Assembly (NCBI RefSeq): GCF_002351485.1
Contig: NZ_NWMW01000003.1
Coordinates: 248,001-312,000, forward strand
Length of the DNA: 64,000 nucleotides
From: Sphingomonas spermidinifaciens
GTDB taxonomy: Bacteria; Pseudomonadota; Alphaproteobacteria; Sphingomonadales; Sphingomonadaceae
Direction of reading: 5' to 3'
In this document: piece by piece, positions 9,183-16,874 of the stretch
Layout of the letters: every line of letters starts with the position of its first letter
How positions within the stretch are numbered: the stretch's first letter is position 1
The notes under the pieces: generated by a model
Told to the model about the DNA's origin: nothing
What the model saw: the letters and a program-made list of their open reading frames with translations, nothing else
The model's database searches: none
Position numbers and translations under genes: made by a program

Positions 9183-10325
9183 TCAGGCCGCTTTAGCCTG
9201 ACGCGCCATCGCCCGCTCGAACACGTCGAGGGTCCGGGCCGCCATGATGTCGGAGGTCATGTTCTCCAACACATGCGCGCGTCCGGCGGCCGCCAGCCGA
9301 TCGGCAAGCGCGCGATCGGTGATGATCGTGCGGATCGCACCGGCCAGTGCATCGCTGTCCCCCGGCGGCACGCACAGCGCGGTCTTCCCGTCGATCGACA
9401 CATCGCTGACACCAGTGGGCAGGTCGCTGGCGACGACAGGCGTTCCGCACAGCATCGCCTCGCACTGCGACAGGCCGAATGCCTCGGTGATCTCGGTCGA
9501 GGGAAAGACGAAGGCGTCGATCGAGCACAGGAGCTTCAGCTTGGTGCGATGATCGATACGGCCGACGAAATGAACGCGGTCCGCTACTCCGGCGTCGATC
9601 GCCGCTTGCTTCGTCGCCGCGAGATACTCGCCGCCACCGCCGATCGCCGCATGTACGCCATCCAGCTTGGAGAGCGCACGCATCAGCACGTCGAGGCCTT
9701 TGTAGCGCGCGATCCTGCCGACAAAGCCGACCAGCGGCGCGTCACCCGATAGTCCGGCCCGCCATTGCCGCGCCTCCGCACGAAGGGCATCGTCAGGGTC
9801 GAACGCTTCGCGCTTTAGGCCGAGCGGCACGACTTCATAATGGGCGTCGCGCGGCAGGTCGTTGGATACCAGCAAGTTCTTGTGCGACGTGATGATGACG
9901 GAAGTCGCCGAGCGGATCAGGTGGCGGATGAACGGAAGCGAGATCGCGCGCAGCGCCTTGCGTCCATAGATGTCCATGTGGTGCGTGACCACGACCGGCG
10001 GCCCGCCGCGCAGCGCCCGGCGCAGCACGAACAGCGCGTTCACATACGGGTTGGGCGAATGGAAGTTGACGAGATCGAACTGCGCAAGATCGATCCCGCG
10101 AAACATGCGCAAGCTGATCGGTTGCGCCTTGTAATTCACTACCGCGTGCTGCCTCAGGACCTTGACCCCGTTCATCATTTCGCGCTTCGATCCGGGCTCA
10201 TGGTTGTTGACGAGCACCGTGACATCATGCCGCTCAGCCGCTTTCTCGGCAACTGTCTGGGTAACTTCCTCGATACCGCCCATAAAGGGAGGATAGAATT
10301 TCCCGACGATCAGAATTCGGGCCAT
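9183..10325 (-). CDS. GT4-family glycosyltransferase
   Basis: 380 residues from the ATG at 10325, which has a GAGG site just upstream and gives the typical start MARILIVGKFYPPFMGGIEEVTQ. An earlier in-frame start at 10466 would add 47 unrelated residues and run through the divergent promoter. Features include THHMDIYGRKALR, the donor-half motif VGFVGRIARYKGLDVLMRAL, and the EX7E region PSTEITEAFGLSQCEAM. It forms a two-gene unit with the next glycosyltransferase (9182 start) and is divergent from the flippase gene. Role: assembly of the repeat unit on the cytosolic face of the membrane. Confidence 0.88.
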   Translation of the reverse strand: MARILIVGKFYPPFMGGIEEVTQTVAEKAAERHDVTVLVNNHEPGSKREMMNGVKVLRQHAVVNYKAQPISLRMFRGIDLAQFDLVNFHSPNPYVNALFVLRRALRGGPPVVVTHHMDIYGRKALRAISLPFIRHLIRSATSVIITSHKNLLVSNDLPRDAHYEVVPLGLKREAFDPDDALRAEARQWRAGLSGDAPLVGFVGRIARYKGLDVLMRALSKLDGVHAAIGGGGEYLAATKQAAIDAGVADRVHFVGRIDHRTKLKLLCSIDAFVFPSTEITEAFGLSQCEAMLCGTPVVASDLPTGVSDVSIDGKTALCVPPGDSDALAGAIRTIITDRALADRLAAAGRAHVLENMTSDIMAARTLDVFERAMARQAKAA

Positions 10326-10348
10326 CTTCAACCTCGCGATAGCTGGCG

Positions 10349-10373
10349 GCCCTGGTTCTTTCGCACCCAGGGC
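10349..10373. promoter_or_regulatory. inverted repeat in the divergent promoter region
   Basis: GCCCTGG (10349-10355) and CCAGGGC (10367-10373), 11 bases apart, lie just upstream of the leftward glycosyltransferase gene. It could be an operator or a 5' leader hairpin. Confidence 0.4.
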
Positions 10374-10408
10374 TATCTTATGTGGCGCTGCACAAAAAGT
10401 GCCGGTAT

Positions 10409-10490
10409 TGGACCCAGCACCGCAATGCAATGGGTCCACGCGCCACGGCGTACGGCCGCTCGACACCTTGAGGAGTAAGCGTTGGGTCCA
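10409..10490 (+). promoter_or_regulatory. candidate switching hairpins over the wzx start codon
   Basis: TGGACCCA at 10409-10416 can pair with TGGGTCCA at 10431-10438 (14-base loop) or with a second identical TGGGTCCA at 10483-10490, which includes part of the TTG start codon (10482). The second pairing would hide the ribosome binding site AGGAG (10471-10475) in a loop and the start in a stem. Seen in sequence; function is inferred. Confidence 0.45.
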
Positions 10491-11807
10491 GAACCAGAAA
10501 CGGTGACGGGTGCGGCTTCGTCGCGCGGCGTGTTGCGGCGCGTGATGGCCGGGGGCGGCCTGAATCTCATGCTGCGGGCGCTGACGCTCGGCTTTCGTTT
10601 CGGCCTCAGCTTCTACATCGTCGCCTTTTTGGGGCTCGAAGCGGCCGGCATCTACGGTCTCGCGGCCGGCGCGGTGGGTGTCGCACCGGCGGCTATCGGC
10701 TGGGGTCTAAACTATTTCACCGCGCGCGAGGTCGTCGGCCGGACGCCGGACAAGGTTGTCGCACTCGTCAAGAGCCGGTTGTTCGTGACTCTCGTTTCGT
10801 TGACGCTGGGCAGCCTCGGCCTCGCGGCCTTCGGGCTCGCGACGGGCAATTTCACCGATCCGATCTTTCTCCTGATCCTCGTCCTTCTCTGGCTTGAGAC
10901 GATCGCGCTCGACCTCTACCTGCCGCTCATCGGCCTTGAGCTGGCGACCCAGGCAAATGTCATCGTCTTCGTCCGATCGGCCGTGTGGGTCCCGGTCATC
11001 ATCGTGCTCGGCATCTACGTGCCCGCCCTGCGCACGCTCGAAGCATTGTTCGTCGCGTGGATCGTCTGCCATCTGCTCAGCCTGGTGCTGATGGGCTTCT
11101 TCCTGCGACGCTGGCCGGTGATGGCGGAGCTCAACGCGCCGATCGACCGCAATTGGATCGCGGCGCGGCTTCGCCAATCCTGGTATATTTACTTCAGCGA
11201 CCTTGGGATCGTCGGGCTCGCCTTTCTCGACCGGTACATCGTCAACTGGATCCTCGGGATCGGCGCGACCGGCGTCTATACCTTCTACTGGTCGATCGCC
11301 AACGCCCTGCAGACGATGATGCAGACTGCGGTCGTGCAACTCGCCCTGCCCAGGCTTCTCAAGAGCTTCCGCGAACCGACGCTGGACAATTGGCAGCGCG
11401 CGCTGCGCGGCGAGATCGTCAAGACCGGCATCCTCGCCACCAGCCTCGCTGCGGCGATCTTCGTGGCGGTGGAGATCGTCATCCGTTTCGATCCGGGCGG
11501 CCGCTTTCCCCATTATACCGGCCTTCTGGCGCTGATGATGATCGCCGCGGTGGCGCGGGCCGGATCCGACCTGCTCAACACGACCATCACCAGCACGGGC
11601 CGCGATCGCTATTATGCGATCACCAACGTCGCGGGCGTCGCGATGACCCTGGGCTTCGGCATCTTCTTCATCAGCGAGTTCGGGTTGATCGGCAGCGGCC
11701 TATCGGCGCTCGTCACGGCGACGCTGCTGGTGATCGCGCGCGCGGCCTATGTCCGGCGCGTCTATCGCCTCGAGGTCGCCCAGCGCCAGGCGGCGACCGC
11801 GAAATGA
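10482..11807 (+). CDS. Wzx-type polysaccharide flippase (MOP superfamily)
   Basis: 441 residues, about 12-14 hydrophobic segments, ending in a charged tail. It should flip the undecaprenyl-diphosphate-linked repeat unit to the periplasm, where the Wzy protein polymerises it. Family features: an N-terminal LNLMLRALTLGFRFGLSFYI helix, paired helices throughout, and the segment SWYIYFSDLGIVGLAFLDRYIVNWI in mid-protein typical of lipopolysaccharide-type flippases. Start is TTG at 10482 with AGGAG 6 bases upstream. It heads a rightward run of tightly spaced genes, and its stop overlaps the next ATG (ATGA at 11804-11807). Confidence 0.88.
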   Translation: MGPEPETVTGAASSRGVLRRVMAGGGLNLMLRALTLGFRFGLSFYIVAFLGLEAAGIYGLAAGAVGVAPAAIGWGLNYFTAREVVGRTPDKVVALVKSRLFVTLVSLTLGSLGLAAFGLATGNFTDPIFLLILVLLWLETIALDLYLPLIGLELATQANVIVFVRSAVWVPVIIVLGIYVPALRTLEALFVAWIVCHLLSLVLMGFFLRRWPVMAELNAPIDRNWIAARLRQSWYIYFSDLGIVGLAFLDRYIVNWILGIGATGVYTFYWSIANALQTMMQTAVVQLALPRLLKSFREPTLDNWQRALRGEIVKTGILATSLAAAIFVAVEIVIRFDPGGRFPHYTGLLALMMIAAVARAGSDLLNTTITSTGRDRYYAITNVAGVAMTLGFGIFFISEFGLIGSGLSALVTATLLVIARAAYVRRVYRLEVAQRQAATAK

Positions 11808-12865
11808 ACACGCCCGTCTACGTAAACGCCCGCTTTCTGGCGCGGCCGGTCACCGGGGTGGAACGCTTTGCGCTCGGCCTTCTGGAGGGGCTTGATCAGC
11901 AGCGCGGCGGAGGGCCCGTCACCCTCCTGGCACCCGCCGGGATCGACCAGCCGGCCGCGCTGGGGCATCTCGGCTTTCGCACCGTGGGGCGACTGCGCGG
12001 TCATGCATGGGAGCAGATCGACCTGCCCCGCGCAGCGCAGGACGGGGTGCTGGTGAACCTGTGCAATTCGGGCCCGGTCGCGCACCGCCGCTCGCTGGTG
12101 GTCGTCCACGACGCCTGGGTCTTTCGTCACCCCGATCATTTCAGCCGTGGCTATCGACTGTTCCATCAGCGGCTCGACCGTCTGCTTGCACGGCGGGCAC
12201 GCATCGCGACCGTATCCGAGTTTTCGCGGCGCGAATTGTCAGAGGTTCTCGGCCTCGATCCCGCGCGCGTGCCGGTCATTCCCAACGCCGCCGACCATGT
12301 GGCGCGCATCACTCCCGACACTGCGATCGTCGAGCGACTGAAACTGGGCGGCAAACGCTTTCTTCTGCTGGTCGGGTCGTTCGCCCCGAACAAGAACCTG
12401 CCGGCCGCGATTCGCGCGTTCGAACGGGTGGCGCGCGATGACGAGCGCCTGGTCATCGTCGGCGGGGCGGTCGCATCGTTCGCCAACGATGCGCTCCGCG
12501 GCCACAGCGACCGCATCGTGCTTGCCGGGCGGGTTGGTGATGCCGAGTTGGTCGCCCTCTACCGCGCGATGCACGCGCTGGTCTTTCCCAGCCTTTACGA
12601 AGGGTTCGGCATCCCTCCGCTCGAAGCGATGCGGCTGGGTCGGCCGGTCCTTGCATCGTCGATCGCACCGGTGGAGGAGGTCTGCGGCGATGCCGCGCTC
12701 TATTTCGACCCGAAAAGCGACGACGCGATAGCCGCAGCGATGCGCCGCGTGCTTGACGATCCGGCGCTTCACGATCAGCTGACCGCCGCTGCCGCGACGC
12801 GTGTCGCGAAGTTTTCCTGGTCACAAAGTGCCTCGCTGTTGCAGCGCAGCATAGATGGGCTATAA
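11804..12865 (+). CDS. GT4-family glycosyltransferase
   Basis: 353 residues, starting MNTPVYVNARFLARPVTGVERFA. Donor-half motifs are LLVGSFAPNKNLPAAIRAF and the EX7E region PSLYEGFGIPPLEAM. It resembles the following gene closely in plan (both open with a VN.RFL....TGV.R motif and share SLYE...PP.EAM), so the two are probably tandem duplicates. The N-terminal TGV(E/Q)R motif is common in WbaZ/WbdA-like mannosyl- or rhamnosyl-type GT4 enzymes, but the sugar cannot be fixed from this. Start overlaps the flippase stop by 4 bases. Confidence 0.88.
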   Translation: MNTPVYVNARFLARPVTGVERFALGLLEGLDQQRGGGPVTLLAPAGIDQPAALGHLGFRTVGRLRGHAWEQIDLPRAAQDGVLVNLCNSGPVAHRRSLVVVHDAWVFRHPDHFSRGYRLFHQRLDRLLARRARIATVSEFSRRELSEVLGLDPARVPVIPNAADHVARITPDTAIVERLKLGGKRFLLLVGSFAPNKNLPAAIRAFERVARDDERLVIVGGAVASFANDALRGHSDRIVLAGRVGDAELVALYRAMHALVFPSLYEGFGIPPLEAMRLGRPVLASSIAPVEEVCGDAALYFDPKSDDAIAAAMRRVLDDPALHDQLTAAAATRVAKFSWSQSASLLQRSIDGL

Positions 12866-12890
12866 GCCCGGCTCGGCAACGGGGTAGGCT

Positions 12891-13988
12891 GTGCTGCACA
12901 TCGTCATCAATGGACGCTTTCTCACCCAATCGATCACGGGCGTGCAGCGTTATGCCCGAGAGATCGTCCATGCGTTCGACCGTCTGCTCGACGCCCGGTC
13001 GGACGTGACGATGGAGCTGGTGTGTCCGCCTGCGACCACCGACCTGCCCGTTTATCGCAATATTCCGGTGCGCCGGATCGGCAGCGGCGGCGGCCATCGC
13101 TGGGAGCAGGCGAGCCTGCCGGGCGCGGTCGGCGACGGCATCCTGTTCTGCCCCGGCAACACGGCGCCGATCCGCTCGCTGCTTGGCGGGACGAAGACCG
13201 TCGTGACTGTTCACGACCTCTCCTACCGCTATTTCCCGAGCGCCTACAGCCGCGCCTATCGCCTCGTCTACAATTTGATGACGCCGATGATCCTGCGCCG
13301 CGCCGACGCCGTGCTGACGGTATCGGAGCCCGAGCGCCGGTCGATCATCGAGCATTATCCGGTTGTCGCGCCGCGCCTGGTCGCCATCCAGAATGGCGGC
13401 CTGGCCGAGGATGTCGTGATCGACCGCCCCCGCCCCGCAGATCTGCCGCCACCGGGCTATGTCCTGTACGTCGGCAGCCTCAGCAAGCGGAAGAACTTCC
13501 CGATGATGTTCGACGTCGCGTGCGAGATGGCCGCCAGCCGCGGTACCCGCTTCGTGTTCGTCGGCGGGACCGAGGCTTCGCTCGAACAATCGGATCGCAG
13601 CGTCCCGCCGGACATCGCCGAGCACATCTTGTTCGCCGGTCAGGTCAACGAGACCGACAGGCTGGTCGATTGGTACAACGGCGCCGCCGCCTTTCTCTTT
13701 CCGTCGCTCTACGAATCCTCCGGTCTCCCGCCGATGGAGGCGATGGCGTGCGGCGTGCCGGTCGTGGCCTCGCGTATCCCCGCACTTGAGGAACGGTGCG
13801 GCGACGCGGCGCTCTATTGCGACGCGAGCGACCGCGCCGACATCATAGCGACCCTGTCGCGCCTTCTCGACGATCCGCTGCTTCACGCCGACCTGTCGGC
13901 GCGCAGCCGGGCACGCGCCGCCGAATATGACTGGCGGAACTGCGCGATCAAGACGCTCGACGTCTTTCGCAACGTGGACGCTGCATGA
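12891..13988 (+). CDS. GT4-family glycosyltransferase, paralogue of the preceding gene
   Basis: 365 residues from a GTG start with a GGGGTAGG purine run just upstream. Starts MLHIVINGRFLTQSITGVQRYAREIV. Donor-half motifs are LYVGSLSKRKNFPMMFDVA and EX7E in PSLYESSGLPPMEAMACG. It shares its overall plan with the gene before it but differs enough to use another acceptor or donor. Its TGA overlaps the ATG of the acetyltransferase gene (13985). Confidence 0.88.
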   Translation: MLHIVINGRFLTQSITGVQRYAREIVHAFDRLLDARSDVTMELVCPPATTDLPVYRNIPVRRIGSGGGHRWEQASLPGAVGDGILFCPGNTAPIRSLLGGTKTVVTVHDLSYRYFPSAYSRAYRLVYNLMTPMILRRADAVLTVSEPERRSIIEHYPVVAPRLVAIQNGGLAEDVVIDRPRPADLPPPGYVLYVGSLSKRKNFPMMFDVACEMAASRGTRFVFVGGTEASLEQSDRSVPPDIAEHILFAGQVNETDRLVDWYNGAAAFLFPSLYESSGLPPMEAMACGVPVVASRIPALEERCGDAALYCDASDRADIIATLSRLLDDPLLHADLSARSRARAAEYDWRNCAIKTLDVFRNVDAA

Positions 13989-14566
13989 CCGGCACGTCTT
14001 ACCCCGGCTTCCGCACGCTGGTGCGCAGCGATCTCGAAAGGTTCGCCCTGTCAGAGGGGCTGCCGGTCACGCCCCAGCTGGCACTGCGCATGATCTTCCT
14101 GATGCCGGGCTTCCAGTTCGTGCTCTGCCGCCGTATCCAGGACCGGCTGTACCGGGTGCCCGTCATCGGCCGCGGGCTGCGCCGCGTCTTCTGGTGGTGG
14201 ACGACGCGCAGCTTCGGCGCCGAGATCGCGATCGGTGCAGAGGTCGGCCGCGCGCTCCACATTCCCCACCCCTATGGCATCGTCGTCGGCGTGTGCCGGA
14301 TCGGCGACGGCGTGACGATCCTCCAGAACGTCACCATCGGCAAGAAATCGGCGACCGCGGGCGGTCATCCGGTGATCGGCGACCGCGTCTATCTCTCCGC
14401 AGGCGCGGTGATCGTCGGCAACATGACGATCGGCGACGATGCGACGGTAGGGGCCAATTCGGTGGTGACGGGCGACGTCCCCGCCGGCACGGTCGCCGTC
14501 GGCGCGCCCGCCCGTATCCTCGATCGCCGTCCGGCAGCCGCCGCTCCGCACCGCTTGCCCGAATAG
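13985..14566 (+). CDS. left-handed beta-helix (hexapeptide) acetyltransferase, CysE-like
   Basis: 193 residues. The N-terminal helical part (FRTLVRSDLERFALSEG...) and the C-terminal hexapeptide repeats (ALHIPHPYGIVVGVCRIGDG, then VTIGKKSATAGGHPVIGDRV, AGAVIVGNMTIGDDATVGANSVV, VPAGTVAVGAPAR) are typical of serine-acetyltransferase-like enzymes found in polysaccharide loci. The likely role is O-acetylation of a sugar or nucleotide-sugar using acetyl-CoA in the cytosol, rather than cysteine synthesis, because every neighbour is a polysaccharide gene. It is coupled by ATGA overlap to the upstream glycosyltransferase. Confidence 0.85.
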   Translation: MTGTSYPGFRTLVRSDLERFALSEGLPVTPQLALRMIFLMPGFQFVLCRRIQDRLYRVPVIGRGLRRVFWWWTTRSFGAEIAIGAEVGRALHIPHPYGIVVGVCRIGDGVTILQNVTIGKKSATAGGHPVIGDRVYLSAGAVIVGNMTIGDDATVGANSVVTGDVPAGTVAVGAPARILDRRPAAAAPHRLPE

Positions 14567-14577
14567 GAACAGCCCCG

Positions 14578-15780
14578 ATGCGCATCCTGCTGATCGCCAC
14601 GCTCTTCAAACCATTTTTCGAGGGCGGTGCCGAGATTTCGGCGCATTATTTCGCCACCTGGCTGGTCGAGAACGGGCATGAGGTGTCGGTGCTCGCCACC
14701 GCCCCGACCCCCGCGGACGAGACCTGGGGCACGGTCGAGGACGGCTATCGCATCTATCGCGTGTCGATCCCGCGCGCCTACACGCCTTTGGAGGCGAGCC
14801 GCGCGCCGGTCTGGAAGAAGCCGATCTGGCACGCACAGGACCTGCTCGACCCGCGCAACGAGGCGGTGGTCGGCCGCGTGCTCGACGCAGTCAAGCCCGA
14901 CGTGGTCAACATCCACATTCTGCAAGGGATCGGCTATAACGCGTTGAAGGCGCTCGGAAAGCGGAACCTGCCCGTTGTCTACACGCTGCACGACCTGGGG
15001 CTTGCCTGCGTCAAGATGGCGATGTTCATCGACGGCAAGGAATGTGCGGGCCAGTGCACGACCTGCGCGCTGTCGAGCAAGGTCAAGACGGGCTATCTCC
15101 GCTCGATCGAGCGGCTGGCCTTCATCTCGCCCTCGACCGCCAATTTCGACAAGCTGCGCCAGTTCCAGCCGATCGACGACTATCCCTGCCACCGCGTCCT
15201 CAACGCCAATCGCTATCCCCTGCCTGAGCAGCCGCGGGTCGAGAGCGACGTCCCCCGCCTCCTTTATGTCGGCCGCTTGCACGTCTCGAAGGGCGTCGAA
15301 GTGGTGCTCGAGGCGCTCGACAGCCTGAGCGAGCGCTACCGCTTCACGATGGACATTCTCGGCGCCGGTCCCGACGAAGCGCGCTGGCGCGAGACCTATG
15401 GCGACCGGCCGTGGCTGCGCTTCCACGGCCATGTGACGCTGGAACAGGTGGCCGAGGTGATGAACCAGAGCGACCTCTTGCTCGTCCCCTCGATCTGGCA
15501 TGAGAATTCGCCCGGCGTCGTCATCCAGGCGCTCGGCCTCGGCCTGCCGGTGATGGGCAGCAACAAGGGTGGCATTCCAGAGCTGGTCAGCGACGGGGTC
15601 AACGGCTTGCTCGTCGCCCCTGGCGACGTGGCGGCGTGGCGCGACGCGATCGCCGGCGTGCTCGACGCGCCCGAGCGGCTGACCCCGCTCCGCGCCGAGG
15701 CGGCGGCCGCCACCTTTGAGTTCGACCGCGACTATCTGGGGCGCAAGGCGCTCGCCGTGCTGGAAAGCGTCGCTCGCTGA
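14578..15780 (+). CDS. GT4-family glycosyltransferase with Cys-rich insertion
   Basis: 400 residues from the ATG at 14578, with AGGAA 8 bases before. Starts MRILLIATLFKPFFEGGAEISAHYFA. An insertion with four Cys residues (LACVKM...KECAGQCTTCAL) follows the TLHDLG motif, as in several GT4 enzymes of capsule loci. The donor half has LLYVGRLHVSKGVEVVLEAL. The usual EX7E motif appears as HENSPGVVIQAL, with the second Glu replaced by Gln, which is unusual and may affect donor binding. Follows the acetyltransferase by 11 bases. Confidence 0.87.
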   Translation: MRILLIATLFKPFFEGGAEISAHYFATWLVENGHEVSVLATAPTPADETWGTVEDGYRIYRVSIPRAYTPLEASRAPVWKKPIWHAQDLLDPRNEAVVGRVLDAVKPDVVNIHILQGIGYNALKALGKRNLPVVYTLHDLGLACVKMAMFIDGKECAGQCTTCALSSKVKTGYLRSIERLAFISPSTANFDKLRQFQPIDDYPCHRVLNANRYPLPEQPRVESDVPRLLYVGRLHVSKGVEVVLEALDSLSERYRFTMDILGAGPDEARWRETYGDRPWLRFHGHVTLEQVAEVMNQSDLLLVPSIWHENSPGVVIQALGLGLPVMGSNKGGIPELVSDGVNGLLVAPGDVAAWRDAIAGVLDAPERLTPLRAEAAAATFEFDRDYLGRKALAVLESVAR

Positions 15781-15812
15781 CGCCGGCCCCCACCCCTTCA
15801 GGAGATAAACCG

Positions 15813-16787
15813 ATGTCCGACATCAAGAAGATCACATTGTACGACTCGTCGGTCACGACCGACAATCTGGGGGACGGGATCATCATGGTCGCGGTGCGCA
15901 AGCATCTGCGCGAGGTGTTTCCCTATGGCTTCTTTACCTCGATCCCGTCGCACGATTATCCCGGCAAGGTCGGCCTCGCCAAGGCAAAGGCGTGCGACTA
16001 TGCCTTTATCGGCGGCACCAACATGATCGCCAGCCATTGGCTGCGCTATCATCAGTTGAAGCTGCGGCTGCGCGACCTGGGCTCGGTCAAGCCCTTCCTG
16101 TTGATGGGCGTGGGCTGGCACAAGTACCAGCGCGATCCCGACCCGGTCACGCGCGCCATCTATGGCAAGATCTTTGACCGGACGATGCTGCACTCGGTGC
16201 GCGACCGCTACACGCACGACAAGCTGAAGCGCGCGGGCTTCGACAACGTCGTCTATACCGGTTGCCCGACGATGTGGGACCTGTCGCCGACGCATGTCGC
16301 GGCGATCCCGACGACCAAGGCCGATCGCGTGCTTTTCACGCTGACCGCCTATCTGCGCGACGACAAGGCGGACCGCGCGATCCTCGACCTGCTCGCCAAG
16401 CGTTATTCGAAGGTCTTCTTCTGGCCGCAGATGTACGACGACATGGCGTATCTGGAGGAAATCGGCGCCGACTATCTCGCCAGCGGCAAGGTCGAGATCG
16501 TCGAACCCACGCTGGAGGCGGTGAACGAGACGCTGCGCTCGGGCGACATGGACTATGTTGGCCTGCGCCTCCACTGCGGCGTCCTCGCGCTTCAGAACAG
16601 CGTGCGCTCGCTAATCGTCATCGTCGACAATCGCGCGGCGGAGATCGGCCGCGACACTGGCCTGCCAGTGGTGAAGCGCGAGGAACTGGCGCGGATCGAT
16701 CAGTGGATCGACGGATCGGACCCGGTACAGCTTACCCTGCCGCTCGACGAAATCGCCGCCTGGAAGGGGCAATTTGCCGCCCGGTAA
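15813..16787 (+). CDS. polysaccharide pyruvyl transferase family protein
   Basis: 324 residues. The opening KKITLYDSSVTTDNLGDGIIM, the central FIGGTNMIASHW and LLMGVGWHKYQ, and the late motif DYVGLRLHCGVLALQNSVRSLIVIVDNRA fit the pyruvyl transferase family, which adds a ketal-linked pyruvate from phosphoenolpyruvate to sugars of exopolysaccharides or cell-wall polymers. GLRLHC is the usual substrate-site motif with its His. It ends the rightward glycosyltransferase run, 32 bases after the previous gene, with AGGAG near 15800. Pyruvylation would add negative charge to the polymer. Confidence 0.85.
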   Translation: MSDIKKITLYDSSVTTDNLGDGIIMVAVRKHLREVFPYGFFTSIPSHDYPGKVGLAKAKACDYAFIGGTNMIASHWLRYHQLKLRLRDLGSVKPFLLMGVGWHKYQRDPDPVTRAIYGKIFDRTMLHSVRDRYTHDKLKRAGFDNVVYTGCPTMWDLSPTHVAAIPTTKADRVLFTLTAYLRDDKADRAILDLLAKRYSKVFFWPQMYDDMAYLEEIGADYLASGKVEIVEPTLEAVNETLRSGDMDYVGLRLHCGVLALQNSVRSLIVIVDNRAAEIGRDTGLPVVKREELARIDQWIDGSDPVQLTLPLDEIAAWKGQFAAR

Positions 16788-16802
16788 GGGTTTGCTAACC
16801 CT
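16787..16802 (+). terminator. small hairpin after the pyruvyl transferase gene
   Basis: AGGGTT TGCT AACCCT forms a 6-bp stem immediately at the stop codon; no T-run follows. Weak candidate for ending the 10482-16787 operon. Confidence 0.3.
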
Positions 16803-16874
16803 GTTCGATAACCAGCTAACAAGTTGATCTGAATAAAAGCGCCGAGAACAATTGCGTTCTTCGGGGCTTGTCGG

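Noticed and set aside
12453..13886. 477-codon open frame antisense to two glycosyltransferase genes
   Set aside because: Spans two clear GT4 genes and their gap; composition is typical of a shadow frame.
16845..16870. Hairpin CCGAGAAC...GTTCTTCGG as a terminator before the lipoprotein glycosidase
   Set aside because: The stem needs a bulge and a wobble, and no T-run follows.
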